This document shows positions 11,627-20,363 of a stretch of 61,482 nt of DNA, one piece after another. The number at the start of each line of letters is the position of its first letter. Positions within the stretch are counted from its first letter, which is position 1. The translations under genes were made by a program, and so were the position numbers. Below the pieces are notes generated by a model. That model saw nothing but the letters and a program-made list of their open reading frames with translations, did not search any database and was not told the origin of the DNA. The DNA is taken from assembly GCA_041691815.1 (NCBI GenBank), contig JBEPTZ010000011.1, positions 1-61,482 of the forward strand, given 5' to 3'. The DNA is from 70-18 sp041691815. Lineage in GTDB: Bacteria; Pseudomonadota; Alphaproteobacteria; Acetobacterales; Acetobacteraceae.

Positions 11627-12567
11627 CAGTAACGAATCCTTGGGTCGAACAGGGTATAAAGCAGATCGACGAGCAGATTGACGATGACGTAGGAGAAGCT
11701 GAACAGCAGCACCACGCCCTGGATCACCGGATAGTCGCGCCGCAGGATGGCATCCACCGTCAGCCGGCCGAGGCCCGGGATCGCGAACACGCTTTCGGTC
11801 ACCACCGCGCCGCCGATCAGCGCCGCGAAGCCGATACCGATCACCGTCACGATCGGCACCGCGGCGTTCTTCAGCGCGTGGATGTAGAGAATTTTCTGCT
11901 GCCCCAGCCCCTTGGCCCGGGCGGTGCGGATATAATCCAGGCTCAGCACGTCCATCATGGTGGCCCTGGTGAAGCGGGCGATCAGCGCCAGGTAGATCGC
12001 CCCCAGCGCGAAGGATGGCAGCGCCAGGTTGGAAAGCCATGGCAGGACACCGCGGGCGATCGGCGTGTAGCCCTGCACCGGAAACCAGTCGAGCTGCAAC
12101 GCGAACACGTATGCCAGCACATAGCCGATCACGAACACCGGAACCGAGAAGCCGAGCACCGCGATGATCATCACCGAGCGATCGATCCAGGTGTTCTGCT
12201 TCCAGGCGGCCACCACGCCCATCGGGATCGCCAGCAGGATGGCAAACACCAGGGTCAGCAGCATCAGCGAGATGGTCGGCTCCAGCCGCTGCTCGATCAT
12301 GTGCGACACCGGCAGGTTGGTGAAGATCGAGGTGCCAAGGTCGCCGTGGATGATATGCCAGCACCACTCGCCAAACCGGACCACGAACGGCCGGTCAAGC
12401 CCCAGGGACTCGCGTATCCGCTCCACATCGGCGGGCGTCGCCTGGTCGCCGGCAATGATCGCCGCCGGGTCGCCGGGCGCGAAATACAGCAGGCTGAACA
12501 CGAACAGCGCGACCGTCGCCATCACGGGGATGGTCGCAAGGATCCGGCGGATGACATAGGCGAACAT
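11626..12567 (-). CDS. Dipeptide-type ABC transporter permease (DppB type)
   Basis: 313 residues, six predicted membrane helices, the first at residues 8-30. Typical family features are 'YFAPGDPAAIIAG', the amphipathic 'HIIHGDLGTSIFTNLPV', and the EAA loop 'YIRTARAKGLGQQKILYIHALKN'. It is the first gene of a seven-gene minus-strand string that ends with the Mo hydroxylase. The 464 bases upstream contain no substrate-binding protein gene, which is normally the first gene of such operons. Confidence 0.93.
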   Translation of the reverse strand: MFAYVIRRILATIPVMATVALFVFSLLYFAPGDPAAIIAGDQATPADVERIRESLGLDRPFVVRFGEWCWHIIHGDLGTSIFTNLPVSHMIEQRLEPTISLMLLTLVFAILLAIPMGVVAAWKQNTWIDRSVMIIAVLGFSVPVFVIGYVLAYVFALQLDWFPVQGYTPIARGVLPWLSNLALPSFALGAIYLALIARFTRATMMDVLSLDYIRTARAKGLGQQKILYIHALKNAAVPIVTVIGIGFAALIGGAVVTESVFAIPGLGRLTVDAILRRDYPVIQGVVLLFSFSYVIVNLLVDLLYTLFDPRIRY

Positions 12568-13031
12568 ATCCTGGGCCTCTCCCTATCGCAGTTCCCGCCA
12601 ATGGCGGATCAGGCCTTCTCGCCACCTCGGAGCGCCAGACGCGACGCCCTTATCACAACCCGTAGCGTCAATCACACCCGTGTGAGCCATGCGCCGGTGA
12701 CCGATGTTACAAAACCCGGCCAGCCATGCGCCAGTTGGCACCCAGTCCTGCGCCGGTGTCCAGCTTGCGCACTGCACTGGCGCCACGGCAAGAGCGGCGA
12801 TGTGCCGCAGGCTACCCCCCGGGGCCGCAGCACCCGGCGCCACCGCGCTGTTACAAAATTCATGCCAACGCTATGTCGGCGACAGGCCAGCGGGTGGCGC
12901 GGCCGGGGTTGGTCGGGTGCGCCGAAAACCGGTGCACCGAGGGCGCAACCGCCGGCCGGTAGCGCAGCGTAGGACAGCCGTGGTAGTGCGGACCGGCTAT
13001 CTGGCCGCAACGCCGCCAACACCGAGGCTGC
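12568..13031. other. 464-base divergent intergenic region between the ABC operon and gtrA-like gene
   Basis: This stretch separates minus-strand dppB from a plus-strand gene string, so it should hold both promoters. Reading frames here give only low-complexity peptides. Two similar segments, 'tgttacaaaacccggccagc' near 12703 and 'ctgttacaaaattcatgcc' near 12850, share TGTTACAAAA in the same orientation and might be regulator sites. I could not assign promoters with confidence. Confidence 0.5.
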
Positions 13032-13472
13032 ATGCCCTTGCCCGACGAAGCCGACACGGTGCCAACCCGCTTGATCACCCCCGAGCTGATGCTGCGCGGC
13101 ATGCAGTTCCTGCGCTTCGGCACGGTAGGTGCGGTCGGCTTTGTGGTGGATACGCTGGTCGTCTACAGCCTGCGCGGCTGGCTTGGGCTCTATCTCGCCG
13201 GCATGGTCTCCTATGTGGTGGCCGGCTCGGGGAATTTCGCGCTCAACCGGGCCTGGACCTTCCGCGGCCAGGGCAGCGCACCGGCGCACCGGCAATGGCT
13301 GCTGTTCCTGCTGACCAACCTCGGCGGCTTCGTGCTCAATCGCGGCACCTATGCCGCGCTGATCTTCTTCAGCCCGCTCTGCCACGCCCACCCGGTTTTG
13401 GCGATCGCCGCCGGCTCGGTGGCCGGGATGTTCCTCAACTTCCACCTGTCCCGCACCGTGGCGTTCCGCTGA
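13032..13472 (+). CDS. GtrA-family membrane protein
   Basis: 146 residues with four membrane helices (about residues 30-50, 55-75, 92-112 and 120-140). The family pattern 'LRFGTVGAVGFVVDT' ... 'FALNRAWTFRG' ... 'LNFHLSRTVAFR' is clear. GtrA proteins are thought to move lipid-linked sugars, or help do so, across the inner membrane for surface polysaccharide modification. There is a single spacer base between its TGA and the ATG of the endopeptidase gene, so they are co-transcribed. A link with the glycosyltransferases 10 kb away is possible but not shown. Confidence 0.88.
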   Translation: MPLPDEADTVPTRLITPELMLRGMQFLRFGTVGAVGFVVDTLVVYSLRGWLGLYLAGMVSYVVAGSGNFALNRAWTFRGQGSAPAHRQWLLFLLTNLGGFVLNRGTYAALIFFSPLCHAHPVLAIAAGSVAGMFLNFHLSRTVAFR

Positions 13473-13473
13473 C

Positions 13474-14283
13474 ATGGCGCACCCGGGCAACAGACGCCTG
13501 CTGCTGATCGCATTCGCGGCACTGTTGACCGGGGCAGCTGCACCGACCACCCCGGCCCCCGGTCCGCTGCGCATCATCGGCCGTGGCATGGGCTGCATCG
13601 CCGGGGCTGAGCGCCTGCCAGACACCGCACCGGGCCTGCAGACCATCCGCCCCTCGCACAGCAGCTACTGGGGCGCGCCTTCGACCATCGCGGCACTGGA
13701 ACTGCTCGGCCGCCGCGCCCGCGCCGCCGGTCTGCCCGATATCTATATCGGCGACCTCTCCGGTCCGCGCGGCGGCCCGCTGCGTGGCGGCCATGCCAGC
13801 CATCAGCGTGGCCTGGACGCCGATGTGTGGCTCGACGTCATCCCGCCGCATCCGGTGCTGCCTCCAGCCGCCCGCGATGCGCTGGACCCACCGAGCATGG
13901 TCCGCCGCGATGGCCGCGACATCGATCCGGCGCGCTGGACCCCGGCCGCCGCCACGCTGCTGAAGCTGGCCACCGAACTGCCCGGCGTCGACCGCGTGCT
14001 GGTCAACCCGGCGATCAAGCGGCATCTGTGCCAGAGCGTCACCGGCGACCGCTCCTGGCTGCGCCTGATCCGCCCGTGGTGGGGGCATTCGGCGCATTTC
14101 CACATCAGCTTCAAATGCCCGCCCGGCCAGCCGGAATGCCAGCAACTGCCGCCGCCGCCGCCCGGCGACAGTTGCGACGCGACCCTGCAATGGTGGTTCA
14201 CCCAGTTGGATGCGCCGCCCGGCAAGCCGAAGCCGCCACCGCCGCTGCCGGCTGCCTGCCGCGCCATCATGGCCGCACCATGA
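13474..14283 (+). CDS. mepA: Penicillin-insensitive murein endopeptidase (MepA)
   Basis: 269 residues. A signal peptide covers about residues 1-22 ('LLLIAFAALLTGAAA'). The zinc LAS-peptidase motifs are present: 'GGHASHQRGLDADVW' (first His and Asp ligands) and 'WWGHSAHFHISFKCP' (the H-x-H pair). Cysteines at 'GMGCI', 'RHLCQ', 'FKCP', 'PECQQ', 'DSCD' and 'AACRA' match the disulfide-stabilised family. It cleaves D-alanyl-meso-diaminopimelyl cross-links in periplasmic peptidoglycan. The C-terminus is proline-rich. It is in tight arrangement with the gtrA-like gene upstream and an MFS gene 28 bases downstream. Confidence 0.93.
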   Translation: MAHPGNRRLLLIAFAALLTGAAAPTTPAPGPLRIIGRGMGCIAGAERLPDTAPGLQTIRPSHSSYWGAPSTIAALELLGRRARAAGLPDIYIGDLSGPRGGPLRGGHASHQRGLDADVWLDVIPPHPVLPPAARDALDPPSMVRRDGRDIDPARWTPAAATLLKLATELPGVDRVLVNPAIKRHLCQSVTGDRSWLRLIRPWWGHSAHFHISFKCPPGQPECQQLPPPPPGDSCDATLQWWFTQLDAPPGKPKPPPPLPAACRAIMAAP

Positions 14284-14311
14284 CAGCCGCCGTGGCGCCA
14301 GGCTGATCGGC

Positions 14312-15481
14312 ATGGCCTGGCTCGACCGCCGCACCGCTGCCGTTGCGGTGGCCGGCATCTGCACCTTCACTAACCTCTATACGCCGCAGGCGATCCTGCC
14401 GGTGCTGACCGACAGCTTCGGTGTCTCGCCGGCGCGCACCGGGCTGACCATCACCGCGCCGTTGCTGGCCGTCGCCCTGATCGCCCCGTTCGTCGGCTCG
14501 GTTTCCGACCGGCTCGGCCGCAAGCGGCTGATCGTCGGCGCCTGCCTGATCCTGGTGCTGCCGACCCTGCTGGTCGCCGGCTCCGGCAGCCTGGAGGCGA
14601 TGCTGGTCTGGCGCTTCCTGCAGGGCCTGCTGCTGCCGTTCATCTTCGCCGTCACCGTGGCCTATATCGGCGACGAGTGCGAAGGTGCCGAGGGCATCCG
14701 CGCCGCCGGCATCTATAGCATCGGCGCCATCCTGGGCGGTTTCGGCGGCCGCTTCATCGCCGGCATCGTCTCGGACCTCTCCAACTGGCGGATCGCCTTC
14801 ATGACCATCGCCGCCCTCACCCTGGCCGGCGGACTGTATATCGCCTGGGCGCTGCCGCGCGAGCAGCGCTTCCGGCCGGTGCAGGGCGGCTTGCGCAGCA
14901 CGCTGGCCACCTACCGCGACCACCTCGCCAACCCGCGCCTGCTGGCCACCTGTGCCGTTGGTTTCGGCATGCTGTTCTCCAACGTGGCGACCTTCACCTT
15001 CGTCAACTTCCATCTCGCCGCACCGCCCTACTCGCTGAGTCCGGCGGCCCTCGGCTTCGTCTTCCTGGTCTATCTGCTCGGCATCGTCACCACCACGGTG
15101 GCCACCCGCCTGGCGGTGCGGATCGGCCGGCTGTGGACCCTGGCGCTGGCGATCGGCATGGCCTGCTGCGGCCTGCTGCTGACCCTGCTGCCAACCATCG
15201 CCTGGGCGATCGCCGGGCTGGCCGGGCTGTCCGGCGGGCTGTTCGTGGTCCAGGCGCTGTGCATCGGCTATATCGGCGTCGCCGTCCGCCGCGCCAAATC
15301 CACCGCCGTCGGCGTCTACGTCACCCTCTATTACATCGGCGGCGCACTTGGCGGCATCGTGCCGGGCTGGGTGTTCCATGCCCTCGGCTGGCCCGGCGTG
15401 GTCGGCCTCATCATCGCCGTCGAGAGCGCCACCCTGGTCATCGCCGTCCTCGCCTGGCGGGAGCCGCCGGCAGCCGCGTGA
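14312..15481 (+). CDS. MFS transporter (YnfM-like drug/sugar efflux type)
   Basis: 389 residues from the ATG at 14312 (MAWLDRRT), about 12 membrane helices. The MFS motif A loop 'GSVSDRLGRKRLIVG' lies between helices 2 and 3 and the 'RFLQGLLLPFIFAVTVAYIGDE' helix 4-5 region resembles the YnfM/arabinose-efflux group. The substrate is unknown. An earlier in-frame start would lie inside mepA and lacks family similarity. It is the last gene of the gtrA-mepA-MFS string; the next plus-strand gene starts 108 bases on with its own ribosome site. Confidence 0.9.
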   Translation: MAWLDRRTAAVAVAGICTFTNLYTPQAILPVLTDSFGVSPARTGLTITAPLLAVALIAPFVGSVSDRLGRKRLIVGACLILVLPTLLVAGSGSLEAMLVWRFLQGLLLPFIFAVTVAYIGDECEGAEGIRAAGIYSIGAILGGFGGRFIAGIVSDLSNWRIAFMTIAALTLAGGLYIAWALPREQRFRPVQGGLRSTLATYRDHLANPRLLATCAVGFGMLFSNVATFTFVNFHLAAPPYSLSPAALGFVFLVYLLGIVTTTVATRLAVRIGRLWTLALAIGMACCGLLLTLLPTIAWAIAGLAGLSGGLFVVQALCIGYIGVAVRRAKSTAVGVYVTLYYIGGALGGIVPGWVFHALGWPGVVGLIIAVESATLVIAVLAWREPPAAA

Positions 15482-15589
15482 ATCGGCGGGTTGCGCAATG
15501 CCCGGATGGTCGGCACTTTAACGCCAGCACCCCGTCCCCATTCTCGCCGGACGACCACCGCTCCGCACCTCGCCAAGGAGAAGCGCCCG

Positions 15590-17959
15590 ATGAACATCGT
15601 CAGCCCGTCCGATGCCCTGCAACCGGGCCGCTTCGCCGTTGGCCAGCCGGTCTCCCGCCTGGAAGACCCGGTGCTGCTGCGCGGCGAGGGCCGCTACAGC
15701 GACGACATCAGCCTGCCGGGCCAGCTCTACGCGGTGATGGTGCGCAGCCGCAACGCCCACGGCTTCCTCCGCTCGATCGACACCGAGGCGGCCAAGGCGA
15801 TGCCCGGTGTCCGCGCCGTGCTCACCGCCGCCGACCTGCAGGCCGCCGGCATCAAGCCGATGCCGGCCAACGTCACCGGCGCCAACTTCGATGGCCGGCC
15901 GATCCCCAAGCCGCCGCAATGGGCGCTGGCCAGCGACCGGGTGCGCTATGTCGGCCATCCGATCGCCATCGTGGTCGCCGAAACCCACATGCAGGCCAAG
16001 GACGCCGCCGAGGCGGTGTTCGCCGAGATCGACACCCTGCCCGCCGTCACCACCGCCGCCCAGGCCGCCGCCCCCGGCGCCCAGGCGCTCTACGACGAGG
16101 CGCCGGACAACGTGGTGCTGGACTGGAAATTCGGCGACGCCGCCGCCACCGAGGCCGCCTTCGCCCGCGCCGCCCACATCACCAAACTCCATATCCGCAA
16201 CAGCCGCATCGTCGTCTCCGCCATGGAACCGCGCTCGGCGCTGGGCGAATACGACGCCGCCGAGGGCCGCTTCGTGCTGCGCGTCGGCTGCCAGGGCGTG
16301 TTCGGCCTGCGCAATGCGGTGCGCGGGGTGATGGACGTGCCGGCCGAGCAGGTGCGCGTGCTGACCGGCAATGTCGGCGGCTCGTTCGGCATGAAGGCCA
16401 GTTGCTTCCCGGAATATATCTGCCTGTTGCAGGCCGCCCGCATGCTCGGCGCGCCGGTGAAATGGACCGATGAGCGCAGCGAGAGCTTCCTGTCCGACAG
16501 CCACGGCCGCGACCACGACCACACCGCCGAAATGGCGCTCGACCAGGACGGCCACATCCTCGCCTTGCGGGTCACCGGCTACGGCAATGTCGGCGCCGTG
16601 CTGTCCAACGCCACCACCCTGCCGCCGACCATGAACGTCGTGAAGAACATGATCGGCGTGTATAAAACCCCACTGATCCATGCCGCGGTGAAATGCATGT
16701 TCACCAACACCTCCCCGGTCGGCGCCTATCGCGGCGCCGGCCGGCCGGAGGGCAACTACTACATGGAACGCCTGATCGACCTCGCCTCGCGCGAGATGGG
16801 CATCGACACGCTGGAACTGCGCCGCCGCAACCTGATCACCCCGGACATGATGCCGTACAAGGCGCCGTCCACCATGGAATACGACAGCGGCGACTTCCCC
16901 GCCGTACTCGACGACGGCCTGGCCGCCGCCGACTGGGACAACTTCCCGGCCCGCCGCATCGCCTCCCGCAAGCGCGGCAAGCTGCGCGGCCGTGGTATCG
17001 GCCACTACATGGAGGTCACAGCGCCTGCCAACAACGAGATGGGCGGCATCCGCTTCGAGACCGACGGCACGGTAACGATGATCTCCGGCACGCTCGACTA
17101 CGGCCAGGGCCACTGGACGCCATTCGCCCAGGTGCTGGTCGCCAAGCTCGGCATCCCGTTCGACAAGATCCGCCTGGTGCAGGGCGACAGCGACCAGTTG
17201 CTGGCCGGCGGCGGCACCGGCGGCTCACGCTCGGCGATGAACGGCGGCGGCGCCATCCATGCCGCCGGCGACCTGGTGATCGAACGCGGCCGCAAGATCG
17301 CCGCCCATATCCTGGAAGCAGCCGTTGCCGACATCGAATTCAACATCCAGGCCATCGGTGGCGGCCGCTTCAGCATCGCCGGCACCGATCGCGGCATCGG
17401 CATCATGGAACTGGCCGAACAACTGCGCAGCGACCCCAAGCTGCCCGAAGGCGTCCCCGCCACGCTGGACGCCAGCCTGGTGTTCCCCGGCGTGCCCAGC
17501 GCCTTCCCCAATGGCTGCCACGTCTGCGAGGTCGAGATCGACCCCGAGACCGGCGTGGTCGAGGTGGTAAAATACAGCATGGTGAACGACTTCGGCGTGC
17601 TGCTGAACCCGATGCTGGTCGAGGGCCAGGCGCATGGCGGTGTCACCCAGGCGATCGGCCAGGCGCTCTACGAAGCCACCGTCTATGACGAGGACGGCCA
17701 GTTCCTCACCGGCTCATACATGGACTACTGCATCCCCCACGCCGACAACGCCCCCAGCTTCACCTTCAAGAGCCACCCGGTGCCGGCCACCACCAACGAG
17801 CTCGGCGCCAAGGGCTGCGGCGAGGCCGGGTGCGCCGGCGGCCTGCCGGCGGTGATGAACGCGGTGGTCGACGCGCTGAGCGAATACGGCATCACCCATA
17901 TCGACATGCCGGCCACCGCGGCGAAGGTTTGGGCAGCGATCCAGGAGGCAAGGAAGTAG
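15590..17959 (+). CDS. Orphan molybdopterin-binding large subunit, xanthine dehydrogenase family
   Basis: 789 residues from the ATG at 15590, preceded by AAGGAG. N-terminal 'SRLEDPVLLRGEGRYSDD', active-site loop 'GAYRGAGRPEGNYY' near residue 380 (form II type), and the catalytic Glu in 'GAKGCGEAGCAGGLP' near 743. The family resemblance to the large subunit at 5567-7945 is obvious, but the sequences are clearly diverged, so this is a paralogue, not a recent copy. No FAD or 2Fe-2S subunit gene lies beside it. It would have to share the small and medium subunits encoded at 4761-8557 or elsewhere. The following repeat element starts 4 bases after the stop codon. Confidence 0.93.
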   Translation: MNIVSPSDALQPGRFAVGQPVSRLEDPVLLRGEGRYSDDISLPGQLYAVMVRSRNAHGFLRSIDTEAAKAMPGVRAVLTAADLQAAGIKPMPANVTGANFDGRPIPKPPQWALASDRVRYVGHPIAIVVAETHMQAKDAAEAVFAEIDTLPAVTTAAQAAAPGAQALYDEAPDNVVLDWKFGDAAATEAAFARAAHITKLHIRNSRIVVSAMEPRSALGEYDAAEGRFVLRVGCQGVFGLRNAVRGVMDVPAEQVRVLTGNVGGSFGMKASCFPEYICLLQAARMLGAPVKWTDERSESFLSDSHGRDHDHTAEMALDQDGHILALRVTGYGNVGAVLSNATTLPPTMNVVKNMIGVYKTPLIHAAVKCMFTNTSPVGAYRGAGRPEGNYYMERLIDLASREMGIDTLELRRRNLITPDMMPYKAPSTMEYDSGDFPAVLDDGLAAADWDNFPARRIASRKRGKLRGRGIGHYMEVTAPANNEMGGIRFETDGTVTMISGTLDYGQGHWTPFAQVLVAKLGIPFDKIRLVQGDSDQLLAGGGTGGSRSAMNGGGAIHAAGDLVIERGRKIAAHILEAAVADIEFNIQAIGGGRFSIAGTDRGIGIMELAEQLRSDPKLPEGVPATLDASLVFPGVPSAFPNGCHVCEVEIDPETGVVEVVKYSMVNDFGVLLNPMLVEGQAHGGVTQAIGQALYEATVYDEDGQFLTGSYMDYCIPHADNAPSFTFKSHPVPATTNELGAKGCGEAGCAGGLPAVMNAVVDALSEYGITHIDMPATAAKVWAAIQEARK

Positions 17960-17963
17960 GCAT

Positions 17964-18005
17964 CCTTTTTTGTGAACAGAAAAAGGTAAAAAACTTCATC
18001 CATAC
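17964..18005 (-). repeat. Half copy of dispersed hairpin repeat (copy C)
   Basis: A T/A-rich hairpin: CCTTTTT at 17964-17970 pairs with AAAAAGG at 17980-17986. It is followed by AAAAAACTTCATCCAT at 17988-18003. On the minus strand this reads ATGGATGAAG-TTTTTT...TGTTCACAAAAA, the same order as the right halves of the copies at 42.7 and 49.5 kb. It lies between the orphan Mo subunit and the TPR gene and could act as a terminator for the former. Confidence 0.75.
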
Positions 18006-18069
18006 GAGGACCGGACCGACGGCATGACGGCACTTGCGCCGCGGGCAACAGCTGCGCAATGTTGCTGGC

Positions 18070-19404
18070 ATGCGCCCGGCCCGCGAACGCCAACCGTTTC
18101 GCCGACGAGAAGCCGAACAGCAACGGCCTACCCCTGCACCGCGACTCTGGGACCGGCTGCTCCGCTACGCCGATCTCGCCTGGACCGGTTCGCTGCGCCT
18201 GTCCGCCACCGCCTCCTTGACCGTCGTAATTGCCTTCTTCGTCATCGCGCTGACTGACCGCTCGATCACCATCGAGCCACTCTCGGTTCCCAAAACCCTC
18301 GCCGAGCAGGGCTTCACCGCCACCGTCGCTGCCCGGGTGCTGCGCGACGCCATCACCACCCTTGCCGGCACCGCAAAAACCACCCTGCTCCCGCACACCA
18401 CGGTCCAGAGCACCGACCTGCCGGACATCACCATCCCAACCATCGGCATTTCGGTGCAGACCTTGGCAACGCAGCTCCGCCACTTCCTCGGCATCACCTC
18501 GCATCAGACCCTTTCTGGCGAGATCACCCGCCAAGGCGACCGACTCTTCCTCGCTCTGCGCCTGAACGGCAGTCCATTCTTCGCCAGCCCCGCCGCTGCG
18601 GGTGCCGACCCTGAGTACCCCGGCACGTTGTTCGCCGACGCTGCCCGCGCGGCGCTGCGCCAGACCCAGCCCTATATCTTCGCCGCACTGGTCCAGGACA
18701 CCGACAAGCCGCTCGCGCTGGCAGTCGTCGACTCCATCATCCAGAACTCATCAACCGGCATCAAGCAAACGGCTTTCGCGCTGAATCTTAAGGGGTTCAT
18801 CCTGCGCGATCTCCACCGATTCGCCGAGGCAACCGCCGCATTCCAGGCCGCCATCAAACTCGACCCCAGGTTCGCCTGGCCCCATGACGGCTTGGGCGCC
18901 GTCCTCACCCAGTTGCACCAACCCAACGAGGCAATCGCCGAATTCCAGGCCGCCATCAAGCTCGACCCCAAATACGCCGAACCCCATAATGGCCTGGGCA
19001 TCGTCCTGGCCGATCTCCTCGACCGACCCAACGAGGCAATCGCCGAATACCAGACGGCCATCAAACTCGACCCCAAATCCGCCCTTCCCCACAACAATCT
19101 GGGCAACGCCCTCGCCGATCTTCACCGATCCGACGAGGCAATCGCCGAATACCAGACGGCCATCAAACTCGACCCCAAACTCGCCACCCCGCACCGCAAT
19201 CTCGGCCTTCTCCTTCGCGATCTCGGCCGCAACGATGAGGCCAATACCGAATTCGCCCGAGCTACCGCCCTCGACCCCAGCCTTGAACCCCCTACGCCGT
19301 CCCGCTCCGTCAGCGTCAGCGTGCCACCCCCCGATCCGCACTCCCCTCAACGCCACCCGATTGTCCCGCCGCCCCCGACACCATCACCGGGTTCTTCGCC
19401 ATGA
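18070..19404 (+). CDS. Membrane-anchored TPR protein
   Basis: 444 residues from the ATG at 18070; an ATG 36 bases earlier is also possible. One membrane helix ('SLTVVIAFFVIALTD') near residues 50-65 is followed by an extracytoplasmic or cytoplasmic alpha/beta domain ('ITIEPLSVPKTLAEQGFTATV...GDRLFLALRLNGS') known from TPR proteins of soil Alphaproteobacteria. About five 34-residue TPR units follow (18.8-19.3 kb), each with the A-I-K-L-D-P core. The tail is Pro/Ser-rich. TPRs mediate protein binding; the partner is unknown. The last 89 bases overlap the end of the convergent deacetylase gene. Confidence 0.82.
   Translation: MRPARERQPFRRREAEQQRPTPAPRLWDRLLRYADLAWTGSLRLSATASLTVVIAFFVIALTDRSITIEPLSVPKTLAEQGFTATVAARVLRDAITTLAGTAKTTLLPHTTVQSTDLPDITIPTIGISVQTLATQLRHFLGITSHQTLSGEITRQGDRLFLALRLNGSPFFASPAAAGADPEYPGTLFADAARAALRQTQPYIFAALVQDTDKPLALAVVDSIIQNSSTGIKQTAFALNLKGFILRDLHRFAEATAAFQAAIKLDPRFAWPHDGLGAVLTQLHQPNEAIAEFQAAIKLDPKYAEPHNGLGIVLADLLDRPNEAIAEYQTAIKLDPKSALPHNNLGNALADLHRSDEAIAEYQTAIKLDPKLATPHRNLGLLLRDLGRNDEANTEFARATALDPSLEPPTPSRSVSVSVPPPDPHSPQRHPIVPPPPTPSPGSSP
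18830..19272 (+). repeat. 102-base tandem repeats encoding TPR units
   Basis: TPR units repeat with a 102-base period; one unit has an extra codon. A 47-base segment at 19031-19077 recurs without change at 19133-19179, and earlier units share shorter identical blocks (for example around 18936 and 18839). Such near-identical DNA points to recent duplication or gene conversion, and the repeat number may vary between strains. Confidence 0.85.
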
Positions 19405-20215
19405 TCGCCGCCGAGACCGGCCAGAGCACGAAACCGCGTTGCGCCAGGCCCGGCAGGTAGCGCTCCATCACGTCCATCGTTGTGGTTCGCGGATGCCCGA
19501 TCGAAATCGCCAGCCCGTAGCGCCGCGCCACCTCCTCGGCATGCGCCAGTTGCGCGCGGATCGCACCCGGTTCGGGCGAATTGTCCAGAAACACATCGCG
19601 CGCCACCGCCGGCACGCCATCGGCCAGCGCCCGGCGCAGCGCCACGCTGTGCGCGATCGTCACACTGTCGACGAACCCCATGCCGCGCGTGTGCAACTCC
19701 CCCATCACCAGGTCCATCAGCGGCGCCGACAGCGAGGCCACGCTGGCCTCGTGCTGGTTCAACGCCACCGCGCCAGGGATAGAATCCAGCGCCGCCCGCA
19801 GATAGCCGAGATTGGTCGCCGGCGGCAGCCAGGTGCGCAGCGCGTTCGGCCCCGGATTGGTGTGGCCCAGCGGCTCCATCGGCATATGCAGCATGGTCTC
19901 GTGGCCATGCGCCCGCCCCTGCGCGATCTGCTCCGGCAGGTCCTGCGCATACGGCATCCAGGACAGCGTCAACGGCCCCGGCAGCGCCACCGCGCGCGCC
20001 GATTGCGGCCGGTTCAGCCCCACATCGTCGATGATGAACACCAGCACTGGCCGCCCCTCGGCGGCAGGCGCCGGCATCGCGAAACGCCGCCACGCGGGCA
20101 ACTCGGCCGCTGCGTCAGCACCGTCATCAGCGGTCGCGGCACACGCCGTCCGCCGGCCACTCCAGGCCAATGCCAGCAGGGCGGGGATCAGGCGCCTTGG
20201 TATCGAAGGAAACAT
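19316..20215 (-). CDS. Divergent polysaccharide deacetylase (Polysacc_deac_2 / DUF610 type)
   Basis: 299 residues. Signal peptide at about residues 1-27 ('LIPALLALAWSG...CAA'). The domain has the hallmark 'VFIIDDVGLN' (metal-site DD), 'HETMLHMPMEP', 'FVDSVT' and the late 'ISIGHPRTTTMDVMERYLP'. This branch (E. coli YibQ relatives) is periplasmic; activity on glycans is inferred from the NodB-like fold. The C-terminal 20 residues are low complexity and coded in DNA that is also the 3' end of the convergent TPR gene. Confidence 0.88.
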   Translation of the reverse strand: MFPSIPRRLIPALLALAWSGRRTACAATADDGADAAAELPAWRRFAMPAPAAEGRPVLVFIIDDVGLNRPQSARAVALPGPLTLSWMPYAQDLPEQIAQGRAHGHETMLHMPMEPLGHTNPGPNALRTWLPPATNLGYLRAALDSIPGAVALNQHEASVASLSAPLMDLVMGELHTRGMGFVDSVTIAHSVALRRALADGVPAVARDVFLDNSPEPGAIRAQLAHAEEVARRYGLAISIGHPRTTTMDVMERYLPGLAQRGFVLWPVSAAIMAKNPVMVSGAAGQSGGVEGSADRGVAR

Positions 20216-20363
20216 CTACGCCTCATCCATCAACGCGCGGGGACTCGCCGCAGTATATCAGACACCGCCCGGCCCACCGTGGCGGATTCGGCACAGCTGC
20301 GGCGCGAACGCCACACAATGCCGCAAGATTGACCGCGACCGGCCGCCCGCGCAGGATGCCGGC

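Noticed and set aside
10700..12367. A 555-codon open frame covering both permease genes.
   Set aside because: Its first half is out of frame with dppB and has no family similarity; only the part from 11626 is the DppC-like permease.
18830..19272. CRISPR-like array.
   Set aside because: The 102-base repeats are in frame and encode TPR units; there are no unique spacers or cas genes.
19812..20363. Long 5' extension of trpG.
   Set aside because: It overlaps the divergent deacetylase gene and TrpG homology begins exactly at 'MILLIDNYDSF' (20364).
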